Below, one piece after another: positions 9,390-17,847 of a stretch of DNA of 64,000 nucleotides; positions within the stretch are counted from its first letter, which is position 1, and every line of letters starts with the position of its first letter. Below the pieces are notes generated by a model. That model worked only from the letters and a program-made list of their open reading frames with translations, was not told where the DNA came from and searched no databases. The DNA comes from Bowdeniella nasicola. Its GTDB lineage: Bacteria; Actinomycetota; Actinomycetes; Actinomycetales; Actinomycetaceae. The DNA lies in NCBI GenBank assembly GCA_030537895.1, contig JAUNVA010000005.1, positions 86,781 through 150,780 of the forward strand, given 5' to 3'. The position numbers and the translations under genes are program-made.

Positions 9390-10774
9390 ACGTCATCGCC
9401 CCCGATATTGCAGCGCTCGGCTACCTTGTGGCCGCCATCTGCTTCATCCTCGCCCTCAAGGGCCTGTCAGCGCCGCGCACAGCCCGCGTCGGCAACCTGG
9501 TGGGTGCCGCGGGCGCACTCCTTGCCGTCGTCATCGCGTTCTTGTCCACCGACTTCGTGGGCCCGAACCTCATCGTCGTCCTGGTCGCGCTCGGGTTGGG
9601 CGTCTTGATCGCCGTGCCCTGGGCCCGCATCGTGAAGATGACCGATCTGCCTCAGCTCGTCGCCATCTTCAACGGCGTGGGCGGCGGCGCGGCCGCGACC
9701 GTCGGAATCATGGAACTCACCGAATGGGGTGGTGCGAGCACCCACCTCGCAACCCCCGCGACCGCGTTCGCCGTTCTCATCGGTGCGGTCTCCTTCTCGG
9801 GCTCCATGCTGACGTTCGCGAAGCTCCAGGAACTCATGACGGCCCGTCCCATCGTCGTGCCGGCCGCACCCGCGGTGATGGGCGGCACGATGCTTGCGAG
9901 CCTCATCCTCGCCATCGTCACCGCCGTGACCGGCAACGTGTGGGCGGGAGTCGCGCTCCTTGTCACGGGGCTCGCCTCCGGCGTGTTGCTCGTGCTGCCG
10001 GTCGGTGGCGCCGACGTCCCGATCGTCATCTCGCTGCTGAACGCCTTCACGGGCCTCGCCGTTGCCGCCTCCGGATTCGCGATGCCGAATACGCTCCTGC
10101 TGGTGGCCGGGACGCTCGTGGGTGCCTCCGGTTCCATTCTCACGATGGCGATGGCGAACGCCATGGGCCGCTCCGTTGCGGGCATCCTCTTCGGTGCCCT
10201 GAAGGGCGGATCCACCGCGGGCTCCACGCAGGCCTCCGACCGGCCCGTGCGCCGCGCTCAGGCCGACGATGTCGCCATCGCCCTTGCGTACGCCTCGCGC
10301 GTCGTCGTGGTGCCGGGCTACGGGCTCGCCGTCGCGCAGGCCCAGCACACGTGCGCGGAACTCGTGACCGAACTTCGCGAGCGCGGCGTCGATGCCGTCT
10401 ACGGTATCCACCCCGTGGCCGGCCGTATGCCGGGTCACATGAACGTGCTGCTCGCTGAGGCGAACGTGCCCTATGAGCTGCTCATCGAGGCGGAGGACGT
10501 GAACGCCTCCATGCCGTCGACCGACGTGGTCCTCGTGGTGGGAGCGAATGATGTGGTCAATCCCGCGGCGCGTTCCGACACCTCGGCACCGATTTACGGC
10601 ATGCCCATCATCAACGCCGACCAGGCGGGGCAGGTCTTCTTCTTGAAGCGTTCCATGCGCCCCGGCTTTGCCGGGATCGAAAACGAGCTGCTCTTCGCTG
10701 AGCGCACCCAGCTTCTGTTCGGTGATGCGAAGGAGTCCCTCGGCGCCGTCGTCGCCGCACTCAAGGAGGTCTAG
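9386..10774 (+). CDS. pntB: NAD(P) transhydrogenase beta subunit (PntB)
   Basis: 462 residues. The N-terminal two thirds are strongly hydrophobic (domain II, about eight to nine membrane helices, including LPQLVAIFNGVGGGAA). The C-terminal about 180 residues form the NADP(H)-binding domain III, with VVPGYGLAVAQAQH, a GVDAVYGIHPVAGRMPGHMNVLLAEA stretch, and VVLVVGANDVVNPAAR. All match the family at standard length. Last gene of the pnt operon; a hairpin follows. Confidence 0.94.
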   Translation: MNVIAPDIAALGYLVAAICFILALKGLSAPRTARVGNLVGAAGALLAVVIAFLSTDFVGPNLIVVLVALGLGVLIAVPWARIVKMTDLPQLVAIFNGVGGGAAATVGIMELTEWGGASTHLATPATAFAVLIGAVSFSGSMLTFAKLQELMTARPIVVPAAPAVMGGTMLASLILAIVTAVTGNVWAGVALLVTGLASGVLLVLPVGGADVPIVISLLNAFTGLAVAASGFAMPNTLLLVAGTLVGASGSILTMAMANAMGRSVAGILFGALKGGSTAGSTQASDRPVRRAQADDVAIALAYASRVVVVPGYGLAVAQAQHTCAELVTELRERGVDAVYGIHPVAGRMPGHMNVLLAEANVPYELLIEAEDVNASMPSTDVVLVVGANDVVNPAARSDTSAPIYGMPIINADQAGQVFFLKRSMRPGFAGIENELLFAERTQLLFGDAKESLGAVVAALKEV

Positions 10775-10802
10775 GCCGCGTGGCAGGGGGAGTCCGAAAG
10801 GT

Positions 10803-10830
10803 GGAAAGCCCCGACAGTATGGGCATTTCC
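10803..10830 (+). terminator. Hairpin between pntB and modA
   Basis: GGAAAGCCC (10803-10811) pairs with GGGC and TTTCC (10821-10830, one bulged A) around a 9-nt loop. It lies 29 bp after the pntB stop and 57 bp before modA. It could terminate pnt transcription or sit in the modA leader; there is no long T-tract. Confidence 0.4.
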
Positions 10831-10886
10831 CGGCTACGGTCGATTCGGGCCACCGGAGGCGTGGCCACAGAAAGGATTCATTCACG

Positions 10887-11702
10887 ATGACTCGCATTCG
10901 TCGCGCGATGCTCGCTTTGATGGGGGCGTCCGCATTGCTGCTCGGAGCCTGCTCGTCTCCTAGTGACGCACCTTCGAGCACCCCGTCGAACGACTCGGAC
11001 ACTCAGGACAGTTCCGAAGTTTCAGGCACCGTGACCGTGTTCGCGGCCGCGTCGTTGCACAAGGCCTTTACCGATATCGCCGAAGAGCTCATGTCCGAGT
11101 ATCCGGACCTCGAGGTCACCTTCTCCTTCGAAGGTTCATCCACCCTGGTCGACCAGATGGCCGAGGGGGCACCGGCCGATGTGTTCGCCGCCGCCGATGA
11201 GAAGAACATGAACCGGGCCAGCGAGGAGAACCTGGTCGGCGATGCTCAGGAGTTCGCGACGAATGTCCTCACGTTGATCACGCCGTCCGGTAACCCGGCC
11301 GGTATCACGGGCCTCGATGACTCCCTCGACGGCGCCCGCCTCGTCGTGTGCGCCCCGGGTGTGCCCTGCGGTAACGCGACCGCGGAGCTCACCGAAAAGC
11401 TCGGCGTCACCCTGACTCCCGTCTCCGAGGAGCAGAAGGTGACCGACGTGCGCGGCAAGGTCGAGGCGGGCGAGGCCGACGCCGGTCTCGTCTACACGAC
11501 CGACGCCAAATCCGCCGGCGATGCCGTCGAGATCATTGAGGTGCCGGGCGCCGACCAGGTCGTCAACCACTACCCGATCGCGCTCACGGTACGTGGTGCC
11601 GACAACCCTGGCGCCCAGGCGTTTATCGACGCCGTGCTCTCCGCCTCCGGCCAGGAGATCCTCGCCGGCTACGGCTTTGGGCCCGGCGCGGACGCCTCCT
11701 AA
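10887..11702 (+). CDS. modA: Molybdate ABC transporter substrate-binding lipoprotein ModA
   Basis: Extracytoplasmic molybdate/tungstate-binding lipoprotein. The signal peptide ends in the lipobox LLGAC (Cys about residue 22), followed by a Ser/Thr/Asp-rich linker. The mature domain has the ModA hallmarks TVFAAASLHKAFTDIAEEL, FEGSSTLVDQMAEGAPADVFAAAD, and EAGEADAGLVYTTDA. Length is 271 aa. The ATG at 10887 is preceded by AGAAAGG. The fused permease/ATPase gene follows after a 95-bp gap with two hairpins, so downstream expression may be reduced or independently initiated. Confidence 0.93.
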   Translation: MTRIRRAMLALMGASALLLGACSSPSDAPSSTPSNDSDTQDSSEVSGTVTVFAAASLHKAFTDIAEELMSEYPDLEVTFSFEGSSTLVDQMAEGAPADVFAAADEKNMNRASEENLVGDAQEFATNVLTLITPSGNPAGITGLDDSLDGARLVVCAPGVPCGNATAELTEKLGVTLTPVSEEQKVTDVRGKVEAGEADAGLVYTTDAKSAGDAVEIIEVPGADQVVNHYPIALTVRGADNPGAQAFIDAVLSASGQEILAGYGFGPGADAS

Positions 11703-11714
11703 CCTCTCGCGTCT

Positions 11715-11776
11715 GCGGGCGGAGCGCCTGAAGGGCGGTCCGCCCGCTCGCCCCGGCGGCACGCCGCCGGGGCGAG
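11715..11776 (+). terminator. Two strong GC hairpins between modA and modBC
   Basis: GCGGGCGG (11715-11722) pairs with CCGCCCGC (11740-11747); next, a perfect 13-bp stem has arms beginning at 11747 and ending at 11776 around a 4-nt loop. The two stems share one base, so they could be alternatives. No T-tract follows. Likely a terminator or attenuator that separates modA from modBC. Confidence 0.5.
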
Positions 11777-11785
11777 GCCGTGCGA

Positions 11786-11791
11786 TAACCT
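11786..11791 (+). promoter_or_regulatory. Leaderless-type -10 element of modBC
   Basis: TAACCT is separated from the ATG at 11798 by 6 nt with no ribosome-binding site, right after the hairpins that follow modA. This suggests modBC can be transcribed on its own. Confidence 0.45.
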
Positions 11792-11797
11792 GCCATC

Positions 11798-13816
11798 ATG
11801 CCTGAGAACCTGCGCCGTGGGACGGTGCCGATCTGGCTCTATGCCGTGGCATTCCTCGGCTTGCTCGCCCTCACGATCCCGCTGCTGGGCCTCGCATCCC
11901 GCGTGCCGTTTACTCGCATCCCCGAGCTCATGACCGCCTCGGACGCCCGCGCCGCGCTGTGGCTGTCCCTGCGTACCTGTCTCGCCTCGACCCTCCTCGC
12001 CGTTCTCCTCGGCGTCCCGACCGCCGTCCTCCTGTCCCGCCCATGGCCGGGCGTGCGCATTGCGCGCGTCATCGTGCTGCTGCCGATGGCGTTACCACCC
12101 GTCGTCGCCGGCCTCGCCCTCCTGCAGACCTTCGGGCGGCGCGGCCTGATCGGCGCGCACCTCGATGCGCTCGGCATCCAGATCGGCTTTACGACGACGG
12201 CCGTGATTATGGCGCAAACCTTCGTGTCGATGCCCTTCCTCATCGTGGCGCTGCAATCCGCCCTCCAGGTGCGCGAACGCGGCCACGAGGCGATTGCGGC
12301 CACGCTCGGTGCGGGACCTTCGCGCATCCTGACGCGCGTGACCCTGCCGCTGGTCGCCCCGGCTATCGCGCAGGGAACAGCTCTCGCTCTGGCCCGCTCG
12401 CTCGGCGAGTTTGGCGCGACCCTCACCTTCGCAGGGTCACTCACGGGCGTGACGCGCACCATGCCGCTTGAGATCTACCTTCAGCGCGAGAATGACCCTG
12501 AGATCGCGCTCGCCCTGGCCGCCGTACTGATCCTCGTGGCGTTCTGCGTCGTCGCGATCACGGCCTGGCAGCAGCACACCAGCGCTTCGCCGCGTGTCCG
12601 CGCCGAGCACGCTCCGGCGGATACGACCGAGACCGACAGCGCACGCCGGGAAGCCGATGAGCCTCGCGCGAGCCACCAGGAGTCCACGCTCGTGGGGCAC
12701 GAGCCAGGCGTCAGTGCCGGTGGCGCGCCCATCACGGCGCACCTCGTGAACCGGGAGCGCGGCGTCGACGTCGACCTCACCGCCGAGGCGGGAGATGTCC
12801 TCGCCCTCGTCGGGCGCAACGGGTCCGGCAAATCGACCTGCGTGCAGATGCTGGCCGGCCTCCTGGAGACGAGCGATTCACAGGTGCGCATCGGTGAGCG
12901 GGTCCTCGATGACGGGACGCGGCATGTACCCGCGCGCAGCCGGGGAGTTGCCCTGCTCGCCCAACGGCCCCTCCTCCTGCCGCACCTCTCCGTGCTGGAC
13001 AACGTGGCCTTCGGCCTGCGTTCGCGCGGCCAGGGGCGCGCCGAAGCGCGTGAGCGAGCCCGCACCGAGCTGGCCGCCGTCGGGTGTTCTCACCTCGCGA
13101 ACCGCCGCCCCCATCAGCTCTCGGGCGGCCAGGCCGCCCGTGTCTCCCTCGCTCGGGCACTCGCCACCGACCCGCGCGTGATCCTGCTCGACGAGCCGAT
13201 GGCCGCGCTCGACGTGGATGCCGCAGCCGACGTGCGCACGCTGCTCTCGCAGCGCTTTCGCGCGAGCCGGCCCACCGTCGTGCTGGTCACGCACACGCTG
13301 CTCGACGTGGCCACCCTCGCCTCTCGCGTCCTCGTCCTGCAGGATGGGGTGCCTGTCGAAGAGGGCAGTGCCGACGAGATCCTTACGCGGCCTCGTACGG
13401 AGTTTTCCGCCGCGCTCGCGGGCATGAATATCCTGCTCGGTCGGGCCACCCGAGATGAGGCCGACACCAGCCTCGTCACCGTGTGCGGGGAGGGGCTCTC
13501 CCTCGCCGGTATGGCCGATGGGGTGGATGAGGGCGCGGACGCCGTGGCCCTGTTCGGGCCCTCCGCCGTCGCCCTCTACCCCATGACGAAGGCCCCGGAG
13601 GGTTCACCGCGCAACGTCCTTGACGTGAGCGTCACCGGTATCGAGCAGTCGGGTCGGCTCGCCCGCGTGAGTCTCGCCGCTGGGCAGACCACCCTCCAGG
13701 CGGACATTACCCTCGGTTCGGTGCGCTCCCTCTCCATCGCCGTCGGCACCCCGCTGAAGGCGGTCGTGAAGGCCGCCGAGGTCTCGGTTGTGGCCCGGGC
13801 GGGCGGCCGCGCATGA
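11798..13816 (+). CDS. modBC: Fused molybdate ABC transporter permease-ATPase ModB-ModC
   Basis: One 672-aa chain joins the inner-membrane permease and the ATPase that import molybdate delivered by ModA. Residues about 1-255 are the permease, with several membrane helices and the EAA-type loop EAIAATLGAGPSRILTRVTLPL. A polar linker of about 50 residues follows. The ATPase has Walker A VGRNGSGKST (about 338-347), signature LSGGQAARVSLARAL (about 441) and Walker B VILLDEP. The C-terminal 130 residues resemble the TOBE/molybdopterin-binding regulatory domain of ModC. The ATPase N-terminal domain is compact. The stop overlaps the next gene by 4 bp. Confidence 0.9.
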   Translation: MPENLRRGTVPIWLYAVAFLGLLALTIPLLGLASRVPFTRIPELMTASDARAALWLSLRTCLASTLLAVLLGVPTAVLLSRPWPGVRIARVIVLLPMALPPVVAGLALLQTFGRRGLIGAHLDALGIQIGFTTTAVIMAQTFVSMPFLIVALQSALQVRERGHEAIAATLGAGPSRILTRVTLPLVAPAIAQGTALALARSLGEFGATLTFAGSLTGVTRTMPLEIYLQRENDPEIALALAAVLILVAFCVVAITAWQQHTSASPRVRAEHAPADTTETDSARREADEPRASHQESTLVGHEPGVSAGGAPITAHLVNRERGVDVDLTAEAGDVLALVGRNGSGKSTCVQMLAGLLETSDSQVRIGERVLDDGTRHVPARSRGVALLAQRPLLLPHLSVLDNVAFGLRSRGQGRAEARERARTELAAVGCSHLANRRPHQLSGGQAARVSLARALATDPRVILLDEPMAALDVDAAADVRTLLSQRFRASRPTVVLVTHTLLDVATLASRVLVLQDGVPVEEGSADEILTRPRTEFSAALAGMNILLGRATRDEADTSLVTVCGEGLSLAGMADGVDEGADAVALFGPSAVALYPMTKAPEGSPRNVLDVSVTGIEQSGRLARVSLAAGQTTLQADITLGSVRSLSIAVGTPLKAVVKAAEVSVVARAGGRA

Positions 13817-14286
13817 TCCTCGCGAGCACGGCGCTGGCGTCCCTCGTGTCAGCGCTCGTGCTCGTCGTGCCGATCGAGGTGGTGCTCGCTGCCGCCGCGC
13901 CCGTCTCCGACGTCCCCCTGTGGCTCTTGGCGTTGATCGCCGCACTCACCCACGTGCTCGGAAAGCTCGTCCACTACGCGATCGGTGCCGGCGCCCTGCG
14001 GGGCGCATGGTTCGCACGCCAGCGCGCCGAGCCGAACGCCGAATGGCACGAGCGCTACGCACGGGCCCGCGCCTGGTGCGAATCTCACGGCTGGGGGCCA
14101 TTCGCCCTCATGATGGTCTCGGCCGCAACGTCCCTGCCGCCCTACGCCCCCATGCCCTTCCTGGCGCCGGCAGCCGGCATGCGCTGGCCGTCGTTTGCGC
14201 TCGCCTCCCTGCTCGGACGCTCGATCCGCTTCTACGCCGTGGTGGCCCTCACCGGGTGGCTACCCCACTGGCTCATCGGTCTCTGA
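13813..14286 (+). CDS. Small VTT/YqaA-like membrane protein
   Basis: 157-residue membrane protein with about four hydrophobic stretches and a central segment WGPFALMMVSAATSLPPYAPMPFLAPAAGM that matches the VTT (SNARE-associated Golgi/DedA-like) re-entrant motif, with FALASLLGRSIRFYAV afterwards. Members may act as lipid scramblases or transporters; role here is unknown. It is translationally coupled to modBC by a GTG/ATGA-type 4-bp overlap, which need not mean a link with molybdate. Confidence 0.6.
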   Translation: MILASTALASLVSALVLVVPIEVVLAAAAPVSDVPLWLLALIAALTHVLGKLVHYAIGAGALRGAWFARQRAEPNAEWHERYARARAWCESHGWGPFALMMVSAATSLPPYAPMPFLAPAAGMRWPSFALASLLGRSIRFYAVVALTGWLPHWLIGL

Positions 14287-14329
14287 CGCGCCCCGCGGGA
14301 CACCGCCCACCCGCATGAGCGCACACCGG

Positions 14330-14335
14330 TAGGCT
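14330..14335 (+). promoter_or_regulatory. Candidate -10 element for the PfkB-like kinase gene
   Basis: TAGGCT lies 52 nt before the ATG at 14388; the gene has its own ribosome site (GGAGGGAGAG). No clear -35 element. Confidence 0.3.
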
Positions 14336-14387
14336 AGGCACAACCGGCGGTAGGCGCCGGGCCCGCAGCGTCGCGGAGGGAGAGCGC

Positions 14388-15443
14388 ATGAAGGCGATCG
14401 TCGTCGGCACCGCCGATCAGCGCACTTCACTGCCGGTCGGCACCTTCCCCATCAGTGATGGGCACGCCACCCCCACCCCGATCCACGGCATTCACCATTC
14501 GGTGGGTGGCGCTGCGATGGCCGTCGCCCGCGTCCTCGCGGCGTCGGGAGACGACGTCGCCCTCGCGGTACCTCTCGGAGAAGACTACGCCGCCGCGGTG
14601 ATCGACACCGAGGCCTACCGCTTCGATATGTCCACGCACCTGTGTCGCCGCGAACTGCGCCACACGCCACGCTCCGTCGACCTGCATGACGAGGACGGGC
14701 ACCGGCACGTTTACCTCGACCTCGCTCACGCCCATAGCCTCCCGATTGATATGCGGAGCCTCGATACGGACGCCCAACGCGCCGACGTCGTCGTGATCAC
14801 CTCCCTCGACCAGGCCCCCACGCTGCCCGCGGCCCTCGCGGTGCGGGGGCTGCGCTGCGCCGTCGACCTGCAAGCTTTCAATCCATTCGACGCCCTGCAT
14901 GTGCCCACTGCCCACCGTGGTACCCACCCGGCGGACGCTCTCCTCGCCACACGTGAGACGATCCGGGGTGCACTGTCGGCTGAGATCCTCGCGTTTCGTG
15001 CCGATGCCGTGCGGGCCCGCGAACGGCAGGCCCTCGCCGCGCTCGCCTCCCGGGCGCGCAGCCGACTGGTCATCCTGTGGTGCGGTACGGACGGCGTGCT
15101 CCTCCTCGAGCGCGGCTCCTGCGGGTGGCCCGCCGAGGCCGTGCACGTGCCAGGTTGCCCCGAGCTGGACGCCCCCCACGGCGGTGATACCTTCCTGGCG
15201 GCCTTTCTGCACCGTGTGATCGCGCGTGAGCTGGCACCCGAGGAGGCGGCCCGTGGTGCGCTGGCAGCGACCGCGCGTGTGCTCCGCGTCGATCACGATC
15301 TCGATCGGACCCGCCTCGCACGCCTCCTTGAGGACGAGCGGAGTGTCCGCGATCAGGGCGAGGTCCCGCTTTCGCCCGTGCCTGCTCCCGCGGGTAGCAC
15401 CCTCGCCGAGGGGGCGCCCCGCGAGCGAGACGGGACGGCCTAG
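14388..15443 (+). CDS. PfkB/ribokinase-family sugar kinase-like protein
   Basis: 351 residues with the ribokinase fold pattern: an early HSVGGAAMAVARVLAASGDDVALAVPLGED (GG-N region, about residues 37-67) and a C-terminal anion-hole segment near residue 264. That last motif reads APHGGDTFLAAFL where the family normally has TGAGDTF; the catalytic Asp is kept but the GAGD becomes HGGD. Substrate is unknown. The ribosome site GGAGGGAGAG precedes the ATG. The C-terminal 40 residues are Pro/Arg/Glu-rich and probably disordered. It converges on the next gene with a 4-bp overlap. Confidence 0.65.
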   Translation: MKAIVVGTADQRTSLPVGTFPISDGHATPTPIHGIHHSVGGAAMAVARVLAASGDDVALAVPLGEDYAAAVIDTEAYRFDMSTHLCRRELRHTPRSVDLHDEDGHRHVYLDLAHAHSLPIDMRSLDTDAQRADVVVITSLDQAPTLPAALAVRGLRCAVDLQAFNPFDALHVPTAHRGTHPADALLATRETIRGALSAEILAFRADAVRARERQALAALASRARSRLVILWCGTDGVLLLERGSCGWPAEAVHVPGCPELDAPHGGDTFLAAFLHRVIARELAPEEAARGALAATARVLRVDHDLDRTRLARLLEDERSVRDQGEVPLSPVPAPAGSTLAEGAPRERDGTA

Positions 15444-16045
15444 GCCGCCCCGCGGTCTTGGCGGCGGTCCGGCGCGAGCCGCGCACCACGGCGCAGCAGC
15501 CAAATGAAGAAGCCCACGGCCGCCACCACGAGCACGAGGGCGATGATCGGCGCGAAGATCGCCATGAGGGAGAGCGCGACCGATGTGACATCCTCTCCAA
15601 GGGAGAGCACCGGGGCCGCGAGACCCGCGCTCGACACGTTCGCAACGGGCCGGGCCGTCGACTTCATGAGGTGCACGATGAGTGCCACCACGGCACCCAC
15701 GGCGAACAGCACCCAGCGGCCGCCACTGAACGCCGTCGCCGAGTCGGTCGCGACCTGCGGGTCACTGCCGAGCGCGGACGCGAAGACGATCCCGCCGGAA
15801 GCGGGGCGCACGAGCGACTGGATGGTGTCGTTGATCGAGTCCACCGCGGGCACCTTGTCGGCGATGAACTCAACGAGGGCGAGGACCCCCACAATCGTGA
15901 GCAGCCAAGTGTCGGTGAGCCACGACCACTCAGGGGGCAGCGTGACTGCGTCGGTGAAGCGGGCGAGCAGACCGAGGGCAAGCATCGGCACGTAGGCGTT
16001 CAGGCCCGCGGCGCTGCCGAGCCCGAAGGCTGAGACGAGGTCCAC
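15440..16045 (-). CDS. DUF4126-like membrane protein
   Basis: About 201 residues, with several hydrophobic helices and family-like text VSAFGLGSAAGLNAYVPMLALGLLARF at the N-terminus and DKVPAVDSINDTIQSLVRPASGGIVFA in the middle, as in DUF4126 proteins. No function is established. Start placed at the GTG at 16045, where homologous text begins, 7 bp after the DsbA-like gene; the frame is open further upstream but overlaps that gene. Likely co-transcribed with it. Confidence 0.65.
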   Translation of the reverse strand: MDLVSAFGLGSAAGLNAYVPMLALGLLARFTDAVTLPPEWSWLTDTWLLTIVGVLALVEFIADKVPAVDSINDTIQSLVRPASGGIVFASALGSDPQVATDSATAFSGGRWVLFAVGAVVALIVHLMKSTARPVANVSSAGLAAPVLSLGEDVTSVALSLMAIFAPIIALVLVVAAVGFFIWLLRRGARLAPDRRQDRGAA

Positions 16046-16052
16046 CGCCGGC

Positions 16053-16901
16053 CTAGCGTTCGGCTTGGGCGAGCTGCTGGTCGATCGCGGCGCGGAACGC
16101 CTCGAGCGGCTGGGCACCGGACAGCACCACGTCATTAATGATGAACGCAGGGGTGCCCCGTACGCCGATCGTCGTCATCGTCTCGTGGGTGTCCTTCTGG
16201 ATGGCGTTCGCGATCTTGGAGTCATCGAGGGCCGCCCGGAATGCGTCGAGATCCTTCACGCCGATCTCCTTCGCGATCTCGACGAACTCGTCGGCCGAAT
16301 AGTCGGGGTGTCCCCGGCCGGAGTGCTTCGCAAACACGGCGTCGTGAAACTCCCAAAATTTGCCTTGCGCGCCAGCCGCGCGCGCCGCCACCGCCGTGTT
16401 GAGGCCCTCGGGGAACATCGCGAGGTCGTGCCATTCGAAGAGCACCTGGCCGTTATCGATATAGTCCTGCAGCTCCGGTTCCGTCTGGGTGGCGAACTGG
16501 GCACAGAACGGGCAGGAGAAGTCTGAGTATTCGACGACGACGACGGGCGCGTTGACGTCCCCCTTCGCGTACGGGTCGCCCTCCAGTCGGCGCGGCTGCG
16601 CCCGCAGGAGCTCGAGCGCCTCCTCGCGGGTCAGCTCACCGTCGCCCGCCTCCTGGCCGCCCGACTCGGTCGGCGGTGGGGTCGCGCCGCCCTGCTCGGG
16701 GGCGGCCGCACTCGGAGAGGCGGCCGGTGCCGACTGTGCGGAACCGCCGGCCTTGGTGGCTGTCCAGCGTCCGACCATGAAGACGAGTGCCATGAGCAAG
16801 ATGGCACACAGGACGGCGAGGACGATCACGAGGGGTGAGCGGGCCGGTGCGGGTGCGGCGGCGCCGTCGGCCGAATGCGGGGAACGGGGTGAGGACTTCA
16901 T
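16053..16901 (-). CDS. Membrane-anchored DsbA-like thioredoxin-fold oxidoreductase
   Basis: 282 residues. One membrane helix (about 25-46) anchors the protein, then a low-complexity Ala/Ser/Pro linker (about 52-85), then a DsbA-family domain. The active site is SCPFCAQF (CPFC) after VVVEYSDF, and the cis-Pro loop is GVRGTPAFIIND. It probably forms or shuffles disulfides in exported proteins. The start ATG at 16901 follows GGAG by about 5 nt; a longer frame upstream lacks family similarity. The gene is divergent from the MacB-type transporter. Confidence 0.82.
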   Translation of the reverse strand: MKSSPRSPHSADGAAAPAPARSPLVIVLAVLCAILLMALVFMVGRWTATKAGGSAQSAPAASPSAAAPEQGGATPPPTESGGQEAGDGELTREEALELLRAQPRRLEGDPYAKGDVNAPVVVVEYSDFSCPFCAQFATQTEPELQDYIDNGQVLFEWHDLAMFPEGLNTAVAARAAGAQGKFWEFHDAVFAKHSGRGHPDYSADEFVEIAKEIGVKDLDAFRAALDDSKIANAIQKDTHETMTTIGVRGTPAFIINDVVLSGAQPLEAFRAAIDQQLAQAER

Positions 16902-17040
16902 GAGGCTCCGACTCGAGGTGCAGGGATGGCAAGCTGGCACGATCCTACTCACTGTCGCGCCGCTCGGACCAGGAACGTACCTTTCTCGCACCCTGCGTGA
17001 GTCGAGGTGCTGAGTATCGACGAGTGTCGAGTCCTCCGCG

Positions 17041-17087
17041 ATGAGGGGGCCCCTCATCCGGGATCAGGGGCTGACGCGGGGACCCCT
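17041..17087. promoter_or_regulatory. Palindromic control region between dsbA-like gene and MacB-type transporter
   Basis: Two overlapping palindromes occupy the 235-bp divergent gap: ATGAGGGG-G-CCCCTCAT (17041-17057), and a 21-bp near-palindrome at 17050-17070 whose arms pair at 9 of 10 positions around a central G (CCCCT...ATCC / GGAT...AGGGG). A further CCCCT half-site is at 17083-17087. This looks like a multi-site operator for a dimeric regulator of the transporter starting at 17137. The regulator is not encoded next to it. Confidence 0.5.
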
Positions 17088-17136
17088 CCATCTTGGCGAC
17101 GATGCCCGAGGTAGCGACACCTGTCAGGATGGGCCC

Positions 17137-17847
17137 ATGACTACCAGTACTGATCTGCGCGCGGGAGACACCCCCGCTATCGCCACCGATCACCTCACAA
17201 AAATCTACGGGAGCGGCCCGGCGGCTGTCACGGCCGTCGACAATGTCTCCGTCACGATCGACGCGGGTGAGTTCACCTCGATCATGGGGCCGTCCGGATC
17301 GGGTAAATCCACCCTGCTGCACTGTGTGGCGGGTCTCGACTCCGTGACGAGTGGCCGCGTGCTTGTTGCAGGTCAGGATATTACCGCCATGAATGACGCC
17401 CAGTTGTCCACCTTCCGGCGTGATCGGATCGGCTTCGTATTCCAGGCGTTCAACCTGCTCCCCACGATGACGGCCCGCCAGAACATTCTGTTGCCGACCC
17501 GGATGGCACGGACGAGCGTCGACACCGAGTGGTTTGATCGCCTCACCTCACACCTGGGACTGACCGAGCGGCTCGACCACCGCCCCTTCGAGTTGAGTGG
17601 AGGCCAGCAGCAGCGCGTTGCGGTGGCGCGAGCCCTGCTCACTCGGCCGGCCGTCCTCATCGCCGACGAGCCCACCGGTAACCTCGACTCAGCGGCCTCC
17701 ACAGAGGTCCTCTCTCTGCTACGCACCGCTGTCGATGAGCTCGGTCAGGCGGTCGTCATGGTGACACACGATCCTGACGCGGCGGCAGTGGGTGATCGCG
17801 TCATCACGATGGAGGACGGCGCCATTACGGGTGAGGAGCGCCGGTGA
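17137..17847 (+). CDS. MacB/LolD-type ABC transporter ATP-binding protein
   Basis: ATPase subunit for the FtsX-type permease that follows. It has Walker [20 protein letters not shown] (about residues 49-67), Q-loop VFQAFNLLP, signature [16 protein letters not shown], Walker [14 protein letters not shown] and H-loop VMVTHDP. Length 236 aa is normal. The ATG at 17137 has CAGGAT 6 nt upstream rather than a ribosome site. The stop overlaps the permease start by 4 bp. Such pairs in actinobacteria export peptides/antibiotics or respond to envelope stress; the substrate is not evident. Confidence 0.9.
   Translation: MTTSTDLRAGDTPAIATDHLTKIYGSGPAAVTAVDNVSVTIDAGEFTSIMGPSGSGKSTLLHCVAGLDSVTSGRVLVAGQDITAMNDAQLSTFRRDRIGFVFQAFNLLPTMTARQNILLPTRMARTSVDTEWFDRLTSHLGLTERLDHRPFELSGGQQQRVAVARALLTRPAVLIADEPTGNLDSAASTEVLSLLRTAVDELGQAVVMVTHDPDAAAVGDRVITMEDGAITGEERR

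Noticed and set aside
10775..10886. Molybdenum-cofactor riboswitch before modA
   Set aside because: The leader is only about 110 nt and shows one simple hairpin; the conserved riboswitch core elements are not visible.
9467..11002. 511-codon minus-strand frame opposite pntB and modA
   Set aside because: Extends over two unrelated well-supported genes and has low-complexity His/Gly/Glu-rich text with no conserved motif.
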